The notes below the pieces were generated by a model. The model was not told where the DNA came from. It worked only from the letters and a program-made list of their open reading frames with translations, and did not search any database. Below are positions 8,927-17,430 of a stretch of 64,000 nt of DNA, in pieces. Location of the stretch: contig CAJUSW010000012.1 in assembly GCA_910589485.1 (NCBI GenBank), positions 26,220 through 90,219 of the forward strand, in the 5' to 3' direction. This DNA comes from an uncultured Duncaniella sp. GTDB taxonomy: Bacteria > Bacteroidota > Bacteroidia > Bacteroidales > Muribaculaceae. Both the position numbers and the translations under genes were made by a program. The number at the start of each line of letters is the position of its first letter. Position 1 is the first letter of the stretch.

Positions 8927-10342
8927 ATGAAAACGATGAATATATTAGCGACCGCTCTTGCTGCAAGCATGCTTGCGGCCTGTACCGAGGAGATCGAGAT
9001 GCGTCGTCCGCCTAAATACGAGATGCCCGAGCTCCCGATTATAGAGGGGATCCACACCTTCAAGGCTCCAATGTACTGGAGCGTGTATGAATACTGTTAC
9101 GAACAGGAGCAGAACGGTGTCGCCAACGAGAACATGGACATCACTCCCGCCGAATGGGACAAGATAATCGACTGGGTGGCAACCGATCTGAAACCCTATG
9201 GCTACGACATGGTGTGCACCGACGGCTTCATCCCCATGCTCGCCAAGGACGCCACCGGCTACATGACCCACTACGGCTCAATGTCGCTCAAGGATCTCGT
9301 GGCGAAAGCCAAGGCCAAGGGCCTGAAAGTAGGTGTCTATGATAACCCGCTGTGGATACACGGCCCGGGCGAGACTATCGTGGAAGGCACCACCTACACC
9401 TTCAACAACCTTTACTACAACGGGCAGACCGAGATCATGAATCCGAGCGCCCAGAACATGTGGTTCAACTGGGTTGTCGCCGAGAATCCCGGTGCAAGGG
9501 AGTATATCGACGGTTTCTTCAAGCACTACAAGGAGCTGGGTATCGAGTATATACGCATGGACTTCCTCTCATGGTACGAGGACGGAAAGGACCGCAACAT
9601 CGGCGTGGTAGGCCACGGCTACGGTCATGAGTCATATGCCCGCGCTCTCTCCTACATCGCCGAGTCGGCCAATAAGTATGGCATATTCACCTCGCTCGTG
9701 ATGCCTCATCTCTATAATGATGCCGAAGTGGAAACCCGCTACGGCAACATGGTCAGAATCGTTGCCGACACTGCCGGTGGAGGATGGTGGCATTGCTCGG
9801 ATGCCGACCGAGGCAAATCCTACACCACATGGCCCAATTGCATGAATATGTTTGACGGTTTCACCTATTGGTCACACATCTCGGGACGCGACAAGGTGAT
9901 CCTCGACGGTGATTTCATTCGCCTAAACAAGTTCTCGACCGATGCCGAGAAGCAGTCGGTGGTATCGCTACAGCTCATGGCCGGAGGTCCTGTCACAGTA
10001 GCCGATCAGTACTACACTATCGGTGACAACCTGAAATTCTACACCAATTCCGAGCTCCTCGCTCTCAACGCCGACCGATTCGTAGGTAAGCCCGTGAGCG
10101 ACAATCTCAATGAGCAGAACACACCCGTGTGGTACGGACAGCTGTCCGATGGAAACTATGTGATAGGCATATTCAACCGCGACGACCGCTCCAATTCCGT
10201 GTCAGTGAACTTCGGTGATCTGGGTATTTCAGGCCAGTGGCAGGTACGCGACCTGTGGAGCCACACCGATGAAGGCAGCATGTCGGCAATCACCGCCACC
10301 ATCCAGCCCCACGGCTGCAAGATAATAAAACTAAGTAAGTAA
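8927..10342 (+). CDS. Clan GH-D (GH27-like) glycosidase lipoprotein
   Basis: Predicted surface glycosidase. The 471-residue protein has a lipoprotein signal (lipobox LAAC, about residues 16-19), a (beta/alpha)8-type domain resembling clan GH-D (GH27/GH36) and a small C-terminal beta domain (from about 400: VIGIFNRDDRSNSVSV). YIRMDFLSW puts the likely nucleophile at Asp212; RIVADTAGGGWWH makes Asp281 a candidate acid/base. GH27 covers alpha-galactosidases and isomalto-dextranase. Given the SusE-like and GH97 neighbours I favour an endo- or isomaltose-releasing action on an alpha-glucan, but an alpha-galactosidase or beta-arabinopyranosidase activity cannot be excluded. The exact GH family is uncertain from reading alone. 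Confidence 0.65.
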   Translation: MKTMNILATALAASMLAACTEEIEMRRPPKYEMPELPIIEGIHTFKAPMYWSVYEYCYEQEQNGVANENMDITPAEWDKIIDWVATDLKPYGYDMVCTDGFIPMLAKDATGYMTHYGSMSLKDLVAKAKAKGLKVGVYDNPLWIHGPGETIVEGTTYTFNNLYYNGQTEIMNPSAQNMWFNWVVAENPGAREYIDGFFKHYKELGIEYIRMDFLSWYEDGKDRNIGVVGHGYGHESYARALSYIAESANKYGIFTSLVMPHLYNDAEVETRYGNMVRIVADTAGGGWWHCSDADRGKSYTTWPNCMNMFDGFTYWSHISGRDKVILDGDFIRLNKFSTDAEKQSVVSLQLMAGGPVTVADQYYTIGDNLKFYTNSELLALNADRFVGKPVSDNLNEQNTPVWYGQLSDGNYVIGIFNRDDRSNSVSVNFGDLGISGQWQVRDLWSHTDEGSMSAITATIQPHGCKIIKLSK

Positions 10343-10352
10343 AATCACAGCT

Positions 10353-12530
10353 ATGCGTAAGCCGTCACGTGCGACTTACTTAATAAAAATCTTATCACAA
10401 CTGATGAACCACTTCACTCTGTCGGCCATGGCAATAGCCATGGCAGGCGTGGGCTTCACTTCCATGGAAGCACACGCAGCTCAAATCAGCTCTCCCTCAG
10501 GAACGGTCACCCTTGAAGCCGATGTAATAAACAGCGTACCCACCTACAGTGTGAGCTACAAAGGTATTCCCGTCATCAAGCCTTCGACACTGGGATTTGA
10601 ACTTGCCGACGGCCCCGATATGATGGACGGCTTCAAGCTCATCGACACCGCCACCGCCTCGTTTGACGAGACATGGCAACCCGTGTGGGGCGAGAACCGT
10701 GACATACGCAACAATTACAACGAACTGTTGCTCCGTCTCGATCAGCCTGAACATTACCGCAAGATGAACATTCGTTTCCGTGTATATGACGACGGCATCG
10801 GATTCCGCTACGAATTTCCTCAGGAAGGTGTCCTCACCTACTTTATAATCAAGGAAGAACATTCCCAGTTTGCCATGACCGGCGACCACACGGCATGGTG
10901 GATTGCAGGTGACTATGACACACAGGAATATGACTACACGGAGTCGCGCCTTTCCGAGATACGCGGAAAGATGAAGGAGGCCATATGCAGCAATGCCTCA
11001 CAGACCCTGTTCTCCCCCACAGGCGTGCAGACCTCACTCCAGATGAAGACCGACGATGGCCTCTATATCAACATCCACGAGGCCGCTCTGGTGGACTATT
11101 CGTGCATGCACCTCAACCTCGACGACAAGAACATGGTGTTTGAATCGTGGCTCACTCCCGATGCCCAGGGCAACAAGGGACACATCCAGAGTCCCGCCCA
11201 CTCCCCCTGGCGTACAGTGATGGTGACCGATAACGCATGTGACATTCTCGCATCCAACCTCATCCTCAATCTCAATGATCCATGTGCCTACGACGACACT
11301 TCATGGATCAAGCCGGTGAAATATGTCGGCGTGTGGTGGGAGATGATAGCCGGGCCCCAGGAATGGAGCTATACCAGCGACCTCCCCTCGATCAAACTTG
11401 GCAAGCATGACTATACACGTACAAAATGCCACGGAAAGCATGCCGCCAACAATGACAACGTGAAGAAGTACATAGATTTCGCCGCCGAGCATGGTTTCGA
11501 CCAGGTGCTCGTGGAGGGATGGAACGTAGGTTGGGAGGATTGGTTCGGTCATTCCAAGGACTATGTGTTCGATTTCAAGACCCCCTACCCCGACTTTGAT
11601 ATCGACATGCTCAACGCCTATGCCAAATCCAAGGGTGTGAAGATCATGATGCACCACGAGACATCGGGATCGGTGCGCAACTATGAACGCCACATGGACG
11701 AGGCCTACGACCTGATGAACAAGTATGGCTACAATGCCGTGAAGAGCGGTTATGTAGGCAACATGATCCCCCGTGGAGAGCATCATTACGGCCAGTGGCT
11801 CAACAACCACTACCTCTATGCCGTGACCGAGGCGGCCAAACACAAGATCATGGTGAACGCCCACGAAGCCGTGCGTCCCACCGGTCTATGCCGCACCTAT
11901 CCCAACCTCATCGGCAATGAAAGCGCTCGCGGTACTGAATATGAAGCCTTTGCCGGCAATAAGCCTTTCCACACCACTGTGCTCCCCTTCACCCGTCTGC
12001 AGGGTGGTCCGATGGACTATACTCCCGGCATATTCGACATGGATATGAAGGAGGTTAACCCCGACGGCAACGGCCACGTCAACAGCACCATTGCCCGCCA
12101 GTTGGCACTGTATGTGACCATGTACAGCCCCCTGCAGATGGCAGCCGACGTCCCCGAGGTCTACAACCGTTACATGGATGCGTTCCAGTTCATCAAGGAT
12201 GTGGCAGTCGACTGGGACGAGAGCCGTTATCTTGAGGCTGAGCCGGGACGCTATATCGTAGCCGCCCGCAAGGCCAAGGGTACCGACGACTGGTTCATCG
12301 GATGCACTGCCAACGAGGATGGACACGACTCCACCTTGTCGCTGGACTTCCTTGACAAAGGCAAGAAGTATGAGGCCGTAATATATGCCGATGCCCCCGA
12401 CGCGCACTATGCCACAAATTCCCAGGCTTACATCATAACCAAAAAGGATGTCTCAGCCAAAACCAAGCTGAAGATGAAAGCCGCTCCCGGCGGTGGCTAT
12501 GCCATCTCCATCAAGCCGAAGGCCATATAA
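10353..12530 (+). CDS. susB: SusB-like GH97 alpha-glucosidase (inverting type)
   Basis: Periplasmic exo-alpha-glucosidase that should release glucose from imported oligosaccharides. The 725-residue protein has the GH97 order: N-terminal beta domain, catalytic (beta/alpha)8 barrel, C-terminal domain. Glu436 (HHETSG), Glu505 (HEAVRPTG) and Glu529 (GTEYEAF) align with SusB Glu439, Glu508 and Glu532, the two bases and the acid of the inverting mechanism, all with the same offset of three; Glu523 (GNESARG) matches a SusB calcium ligand. Retaining GH97 members lack these base glutamates. The start is uncertain: ATG 10353 gives a long N-terminus before the signal-like stretch, and ATG 10404 is an alternative. 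A strong terminator follows, so this is the last gene of the locus. Confidence 0.92.
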   Translation: MRKPSRATYLIKILSQLMNHFTLSAMAIAMAGVGFTSMEAHAAQISSPSGTVTLEADVINSVPTYSVSYKGIPVIKPSTLGFELADGPDMMDGFKLIDTATASFDETWQPVWGENRDIRNNYNELLLRLDQPEHYRKMNIRFRVYDDGIGFRYEFPQEGVLTYFIIKEEHSQFAMTGDHTAWWIAGDYDTQEYDYTESRLSEIRGKMKEAICSNASQTLFSPTGVQTSLQMKTDDGLYINIHEAALVDYSCMHLNLDDKNMVFESWLTPDAQGNKGHIQSPAHSPWRTVMVTDNACDILASNLILNLNDPCAYDDTSWIKPVKYVGVWWEMIAGPQEWSYTSDLPSIKLGKHDYTRTKCHGKHAANNDNVKKYIDFAAEHGFDQVLVEGWNVGWEDWFGHSKDYVFDFKTPYPDFDIDMLNAYAKSKGVKIMMHHETSGSVRNYERHMDEAYDLMNKYGYNAVKSGYVGNMIPRGEHHYGQWLNNHYLYAVTEAAKHKIMVNAHEAVRPTGLCRTYPNLIGNESARGTEYEAFAGNKPFHTTVLPFTRLQGGPMDYTPGIFDMDMKEVNPDGNGHVNSTIARQLALYVTMYSPLQMAADVPEVYNRYMDAFQFIKDVAVDWDESRYLEAEPGRYIVAARKAKGTDDWFIGCTANEDGHDSTLSLDFLDKGKKYEAVIYADAPDAHYATNSQAYIITKKDVSAKTKLKMKAAPGGGYAISIKPKAI

Positions 12531-12616
12531 TACTGTCCCCAAGAACACACAACGAAACAACTTTTCAGTACTTTCCACCTATTACACATACCTAAGGTAA
12601 CAAAGATTGAATGAGC

Positions 12617-12658
12617 AGAGAGGAGCACCCGTGATTCCGGGATACTCCTCTCTTTTTT
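12617..12658 (+). terminator. Rho-independent terminator of the glycan locus
   Basis: A perfect 9-bp stem AGAGAGGAG / CTCCTCTCT, with an inner CCCG/CGGG pairing, runs into TTTTTT. It lies 90 bases after the GH97 stop. The interval 12531-12616 holds nothing else I can recognise. Confidence 0.85.
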
Positions 12659-12728
12659 ATCATTCATGCCATCGGTTTCTCGGCCGGAGGCATGCGTGTA
12701 TCGTCAATATGTGCCTGTAATCACCCGA

Positions 12729-13766
12729 TCACATGATGCCACGCTCGCGGAGCTTGAGCTGCCATGCCCAGGCCGAACGCATGGTATCGGCAAGCGAGGA
12801 TGTGGCCTTCCAGCCGAGCACCTCGTTGGCATAGGCAGGATTGGCCCACACCTTCTCGATGTCGCCTGTGCGGCGCCCCACGATCTTATGGGGCACCTTC
12901 ACGCCTGTAGCCTGCTCGAAGGTATTGATCAGCTCGAGAACTGACACGCCATTGCCTGTACCGAGGTTGAAGATCTCGATCTTGGCATCGCTCTTATCGG
13001 TGAGCATGCGCTCCACAGCTATCACGTGAGCTTTGGCAAGGTCAACCACATTGATGTAGTCGCGGATGCATGAACCGTCGGGGGTGTTGTAATCGTCGCC
13101 AAACACGCTCAGCTCCTTACGTATCCCCATGGCAGTCTGTGTGAGGTAAGGGATGAGGTTCTGAGGTACACCGTTGGGCAATTCACCGATCTCGGCCGAC
13201 GGATGCGCACCCACCGGGTTGAAGTAGCGGAGAATAACGCTCTTGAAGGGCGCTCCGGCATTGATGACATCGGTGATGATCTCCTCCGATATCTGCTTGG
13301 TGTTGCCGTAGGGTGAAGTAGCCTTCTTGATGGGAGCAGCCTCGGTGACAGGATTCTCGTCGGGCTCACCATATACTGTGCACGATGAGGAGAACACAAT
13401 GCCCTTGACTCCGTTGGGGCCCATGAGGTCAAGGAGGTTGAGCAGAGTGTTAAGGTTGTTCCTGTAATAGAGTATCGGCTTCTGCACGCTCTCGCCCACG
13501 GCCTTGGAAGCGGCGAAGTTTATTATGCCCTTGACATCGGGATAGTCGGCAAACAGTTTCTTGAGTGTGTCGATATCAGTGCAATCCCCCTCCACAAAGT
13601 CAGGGCGGATACCGGTGATACGCTCGATACCGTCAATCACATCACGGCTCGAATTGGAGAGATTGTCGATGATCACTACCGGATATCCGGCCTGCTGAAG
13701 CTCAACAACGGTATGCGAACCGATGTAGCCTGTTCCTCCGGTGACGAGGATACGTTCTTTTTTCAT
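12729..13766 (-). CDS. galE: UDP-glucose 4-epimerase
   Basis: Interconverts UDP-glucose and UDP-galactose, linking galactose use and surface-glycan precursors. The 345-residue protein is a standard extended short-chain dehydrogenase: the NAD-binding TGGTGYIGS loop (residues 9-17), the active-site Ser/Thr region SSSCTVYG (126-133) and the catalytic pair Tyr153 and Lys157 (YGNTK). GalE-specific features are NFAASKAVGESV (83-94) and YFNPVGAHPS. Length is normal. It follows glsB by 34 bases on the same strand and may be the last gene of the nadE-to-galE run. There is no sequence sign that it belongs to the neighbouring PUL, which is on the other strand. Confidence 0.95.
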   Translation of the reverse strand: MKKERILVTGGTGYIGSHTVVELQQAGYPVVIIDNLSNSSRDVIDGIERITGIRPDFVEGDCTDIDTLKKLFADYPDVKGIINFAASKAVGESVQKPILYYRNNLNTLLNLLDLMGPNGVKGIVFSSSCTVYGEPDENPVTEAAPIKKATSPYGNTKQISEEIITDVINAGAPFKSVILRYFNPVGAHPSAEIGELPNGVPQNLIPYLTQTAMGIRKELSVFGDDYNTPDGSCIRDYINVVDLAKAHVIAVERMLTDKSDAKIEIFNLGTGNGVSVLELINTFEQATGVKVPHKIVGRRTGDIEKVWANPAYANEVLGWKATSSLADTMRSAWAWQLKLRERGIM

Positions 13767-13800
13767 AGTGACTTATATATAAAAGTGATTTATGCTGTAT

Positions 13801-14742
13801 TCACGCTGTAGCCTCGGGGTGATAGGTCCCGATGTGGCGTTTTTTCTTTTCCTCAAAGATTTCATCGATGGCAAAGAAGATTCCACTCTCCTCGACATCG
13901 CCAAACTCATCGTTGATCGCGGTGCCAAACATCCTCATCGTGGGCGAAAGACTCATGTAGGAGTTGACCAGCGGAGGGATATTGAATCCGTGCTTGCGCA
14001 CCTCGTGGTTGAGGGTCTTGTAATCCTCCTTGAACGAGTCGCTAACGAACAGTTCCTCCATCCCCGCGGTGTCGATCAATGTGTCGATGGCGCGGATAGG
14101 TCTGACGAGCTCGTCATTGTCGGGGAAATGCTTCTGGAGGAAATATAGTATCAGGTCGCGGCACCGACGGTCATAACTGGGATACATGGTCATCTTGCCG
14201 AAGAGATACTTGATCTCGGGATACACTACCGTCAGAGCCCCCAGTCCGTCCCACAGATTGTCGAGCGCAAACAGTGCCTTGGCGCCTGCCTGGGAGGACT
14301 GGTAATGCAACCTCACGAACGAACGGCCCAACTCGATGGTCTGAGGCAGATATTCATTGACAAACTTGTCCGAGAAGCGGAACATATGGCTCGTGGCGAT
14401 GCGCGGACGCCCCTCAGCGTCAACACGTATATCCTTCCCTATGATAAAGCGGTAGCCACCCAATATGAGGCGCGACTCGGGATCCCACACCACAAGCTGA
14501 CGGCAGGGCGGATCCATCAGGTCAAATTCATCGATATCGACCTCCTTGCCTGTACCACCGCCGGCTGCCCGGAAGGATTCCTCGCGCAGACGCCCTATCT
14601 CGCGCATTGTGGCGGGACATTCACGGCCATCGATAACATATATGAGGTTTCCAGCTTTATTGGACTGCCTGAGCAGACGCTCGGGAGTAAGTTCTTGCTG
14701 TATCAGATCAGGATCAATAGGGTCAATGATGGGTTGAGTCAT
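13801..14742 (-). CDS. glsB: GlsB-like glycine N-acyltransferase (glycine-lipid synthesis)
   Basis: Predicted to N-acylate glycine with a 3-hydroxy fatty acid, the first step of glycine (and serine-glycine) lipid synthesis in Bacteroidales. The 313-residue protein has the hemolysin/OlsB-type GNAT core: a strand pair with QLVVWDPESRLILGGYRF, an ELGRSFV segment and a long C-terminal part rich in charged residues. The ATG at 14742 is chosen; an upstream start would overlap glsA by 26 bases. It lies 7 bases after glsA, an acyltransferase of the second step, which supports the assignment. The products sit in the cell envelope. The name follows the Bacteroides thetaiotaomicron pair; the acyl specificity is inference. 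Confidence 0.82.
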   Translation of the reverse strand: MTQPIIDPIDPDLIQQELTPERLLRQSNKAGNLIYVIDGRECPATMREIGRLREESFRAAGGGTGKEVDIDEFDLMDPPCRQLVVWDPESRLILGGYRFIIGKDIRVDAEGRPRIATSHMFRFSDKFVNEYLPQTIELGRSFVRLHYQSSQAGAKALFALDNLWDGLGALTVVYPEIKYLFGKMTMYPSYDRRCRDLILYFLQKHFPDNDELVRPIRAIDTLIDTAGMEELFVSDSFKEDYKTLNHEVRKHGFNIPPLVNSYMSLSPTMRMFGTAINDEFGDVEESGIFFAIDEIFEEKKKRHIGTYHPEATA

Positions 14743-14749
14743 GATGCTA

Positions 14750-15574
14750 TTATTGACTGGGCAATTTATATACAATAGATCTCAGCTTATCAGCCTGTGC
14801 GAGAGCCTCTTTGCCACCCCTTAGCTCAGTCCATGGCACCGGGGCGCCAAAGGTGATAGTGAAGTGGGATCCCTCACTGAGGATCATTTCTTTCGGCAGA
14901 CGTATCATCTCGATATTGAAACGCAGTCCGAGCCGAGACCTTAATTGTGCAAATTTATAAAAAAACCGCGAATTCTCACCACTAAAATGCACAGGAATTA
15001 TGTCACGATGATAGGAAATAGCCCTTACAACTGCCATTTTGTGCCAATCGAGGTCGGCTATCTTACCGTCCTTACCCATGCGTGACACCAATCCGGCCGG
15101 GAACATTATGATAGGCTCATCACCGGCAAACGCCTTGTCGATGCTGTCGGCCCCCGCCCGCGACTGTGAGCCATGCTTGTTGACCCCGAGGAATATAGGG
15201 CGCAACGGCTCCACGAAATCGAGCAGGTCGTTGACCACAAATTTCACATCCTCGGCCGAACCTCCGTAGATGCGCCTCGCGGCACTCGCCAGCACAAGGC
15301 CGTCGAGACCGCCAAGCGGATGATTGGACACGAGGATCACCCTGCGCCGAGAAGGATCGGGCAATTGTCCAGCGAGGTCATATGTAACACCCATGTCGCT
15401 CAAGGCTCCGTCGGCAAAATCCGCGCCTGTGGCCGGATAGTTATGCTCGAGGATGTAGTTGAGACGGTCCTGGCAAATGGTCCTCTCGAGCCACCTCACC
15501 ATCCACCGCGGTATGTAGCGATGGTAGCGGGGTGCGCGCTCGCGCAACACATTGTCAATGTCAATCCGCATCAT
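14750..15574 (-). CDS. glsA: GlsA-like O-acyltransferase (glycine-lipid synthesis)
   Basis: Predicted to add the second acyl chain to N-acyl-glycine. The PlsC-like 274-residue protein carries the acyltransferase box SNHPLGGLDG with His85 and Asp91, one residue longer than the classic HX4D, and a FPAGLVSRMG segment corresponding to the FPEGTR block that binds the acyl acceptor. There is no obvious membrane span; an amphipathic N-terminus (PRWMVRWLERTI) may hold it at the membrane. Either ATG at 15574 or 15571 or a GTG at 15580 could start it; all overlap the rluA-like stop, so translation is probably coupled. glsB is immediately downstream. Confidence 0.82.
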   Translation of the reverse strand: MMRIDIDNVLRERAPRYHRYIPRWMVRWLERTICQDRLNYILEHNYPATGADFADGALSDMGVTYDLAGQLPDPSRRRVILVSNHPLGGLDGLVLASAARRIYGGSAEDVKFVVNDLLDFVEPLRPIFLGVNKHGSQSRAGADSIDKAFAGDEPIIMFPAGLVSRMGKDGKIADLDWHKMAVVRAISYHRDIIPVHFSGENSRFFYKFAQLRSRLGLRFNIEMIRLPKEMILSEGSHFTITFGAPVPWTELRGGKEALAQADKLRSIVYKLPSQ

Positions 15575-16253
15575 TGTCACTCACGATTTGTGAAAACGCC
15601 TGCCACAGAGGATCGGCAGGGAGGGGAGCTGTGACATCGATGAGATTGCCCGACACGGGGTGTTCAAACCGTATCCTGTGGGCGCGCAACGAGATAGATC
15701 CGTCGGGATTGGAACGTTTGTCGCCATACTTCAGGTCTCCCTTGATAGGACAGCCCACTGATGAGAGCTGTACACGTATCTGATGTTTGCGGCCCGTCTC
15801 AAGATTCACTTCAAGCAAATGATAGCGGTCGGATGCTCCGAGATATCTGTAGGACAACGCCGCTTCCTTGGCTCCCTTGACGGGTGTGGCCGAGATATAG
15901 CTCTTGTTGTTACGTTCCACCGAATGGATATAGCCCGTGAGGCGGTCGGCATCCTTGGGCGGACGGTTACGGCTTATGGCGAGGTATGATTTATGCACCT
16001 TGCCGGTGCGGAACATTTCGTTCAACCGGGCCAGGGCCTTGGATGTCTTGGCAAACACCACTACCCCACCCACCGAACGGTCAAGGCGGTGCACCACGCC
16101 ACAGAACACATTGCCCGGCTTGGCATACTTCTCCTTGATCCATGCTTTCAGGGTCTCCACAAGCGGTTCATCGCCGGTCTTGTCCCCTTGCACAATCTCG
16201 CCCGGAGCCTTGTTAACTATGATTATGTGATTATCCTCGTAGAGTACTTCCAT
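15561..16253 (-). CDS. RluA-family pseudouridine synthase
   Basis: Converts uridine to pseudouridine in rRNA or tRNA. The 230-residue protein has the RluA signature VVHRLDRSVGG with catalytic Asp58, a KSYLA strand and the C-terminal RKHQIRVQLSSVGCPIKGD block. It has no N-terminal S4 domain, as in the short RluA-type members of Bacteroidetes. The ATG at 16253 is used; the upstream TTG is unlikely. The stop overlaps the start of glsA, and the symporter gene ends 31 bases upstream, so it is inside an operon of unrelated functions. The target base cannot be read from the sequence. Confidence 0.88.
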   Translation of the reverse strand: MEVLYEDNHIIIVNKAPGEIVQGDKTGDEPLVETLKAWIKEKYAKPGNVFCGVVHRLDRSVGGVVVFAKTSKALARLNEMFRTGKVHKSYLAISRNRPPKDADRLTGYIHSVERNNKSYISATPVKGAKEAALSYRYLGASDRYHLLEVNLETGRKHQIRVQLSSVGCPIKGDLKYGDKRSNPDGSISLRAHRIRFEHPVSGNLIDVTAPLPADPLWQAFSQIVSDNDAD

Positions 16254-16284
16254 AATTCCCAAAGTGAGTCTAAAAAGAAATGAG

Positions 16285-17430
16285 CTATGAAACGCGGTCG
16301 ACTATCGCGGCGATGGCACCGTCGCCGGTGACATTACATGCCGTGCCGAATGAATCCATCGCTATGTAAAGAGCGATCATCAGGGCTATGGTCTCCTGAT
16401 CGAAACCGAGTATCGACTGAAGCAACCCGAGCGAGGCCATAATGGCTCCTCCGGGAATACCTGGAGCGGCTACCATAGTGATGCCGAGCATAGCTATGAA
16501 ATGCAGGAATAGGGGCAGATCGTGAGGCTGGCCATGCATTATCATTATGGCCAACGCACAGGCCACGATCTTGAGCGTACTGCCGCTGAGATGGATGGTG
16601 GCACACAGGGGAATCACAAATCCCGCCACATCCTCACGCACACCCATCTTGATGGCCTGACGCAGGGTCACGGGGATGGTGGCGGCCGATGACTGGGTGC
16701 CCAAGGCGGTGAAATAGGCCGGCAACATGGTGCGGAGCATCGCAAAAGGATTGCGACGGGCAAACGGTGCGGCTATGCAATACTGCATCACAAGCACAAA
16801 TACGTGCAGGATGAAGATGATGCCTATGATCTTGATGAAACCCGAGAGGATGGTGCCCACCTCCCCTTCGTAAGTCATGCACAGGAATATGCCGAATATG
16901 TAGAACGGAAGGAGTGGGATGATGGCTGTATTGATGGTCTTCGACACTATCTCGCGGAACTCATCCATGCCCCTGCGCAGGGCCGTACCGCCTGAGAAAG
17001 CTATTCCCAATCCGAGCATGAAGGAGAGGACAAGCGACGTGGTCACACCCATGAGCGGAGGCATCTCCACCGTGAACCATCCGGCAAGCTTGACGGGATT
17101 CTCGGCCTCGGCCAAGGCGACATCGCCCGCTATGAGGCCGGGGAAGAATATGCTTCCGGTCATATAAGATATGAAGCCCGATAGGATGGTGAAACCGTAG
17201 GCCAGGAGAGCTGTGATTACGAGCAACCGGCCGGCCTTACTACCAATGTCGGCAATCGCAGGCACCACGAAACCCACGATAATCATGGGGATCATGAATC
17301 CGAGAAACTGGGAATATATGCCGTTGAACGTGGCGCAAAGTTCGCCAAACCACTGCGGGGAGACAAATCCTATCAGTATGCCAAGCAGGATGGCAATGCC
17401 GATGCGGGGCAATAGTCCGAGCTTTTTCAT
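16285..17430 (-). CDS. Sodium:dicarboxylate (DAACS) symporter
   Basis: Inner-membrane secondary transporter of the DAACS family (glutamate, aspartate, serine/threonine or dicarboxylates with Na+ or H+). The 381-residue hydrophobic protein shows the family landmarks: the serine-rich hairpin GTQSSAATIPVTL, PGIPGGAIMASLG in the second hairpin, and MDSFGTACNVTGDGA in the last transmembrane helix, which forms the substrate and cation site. ATG 17430 overlaps the nadE stop as ATGA, indicating translational coupling. The substrate is not resolved; coupling to a glutamine-dependent NAD synthetase makes glutamate or aspartate tempting, but this is only inference. Confidence 0.88.
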   Translation of the reverse strand: MKKLGLLPRIGIAILLGILIGFVSPQWFGELCATFNGIYSQFLGFMIPMIIVGFVVPAIADIGSKAGRLLVITALLAYGFTILSGFISYMTGSIFFPGLIAGDVALAEAENPVKLAGWFTVEMPPLMGVTTSLVLSFMLGLGIAFSGGTALRRGMDEFREIVSKTINTAIIPLLPFYIFGIFLCMTYEGEVGTILSGFIKIIGIIFILHVFVLVMQYCIAAPFARRNPFAMLRTMLPAYFTALGTQSSAATIPVTLRQAIKMGVREDVAGFVIPLCATIHLSGSTLKIVACALAIMIMHGQPHDLPLFLHFIAMLGITMVAAPGIPGGAIMASLGLLQSILGFDQETIALMIALYIAMDSFGTACNVTGDGAIAAIVDRVS

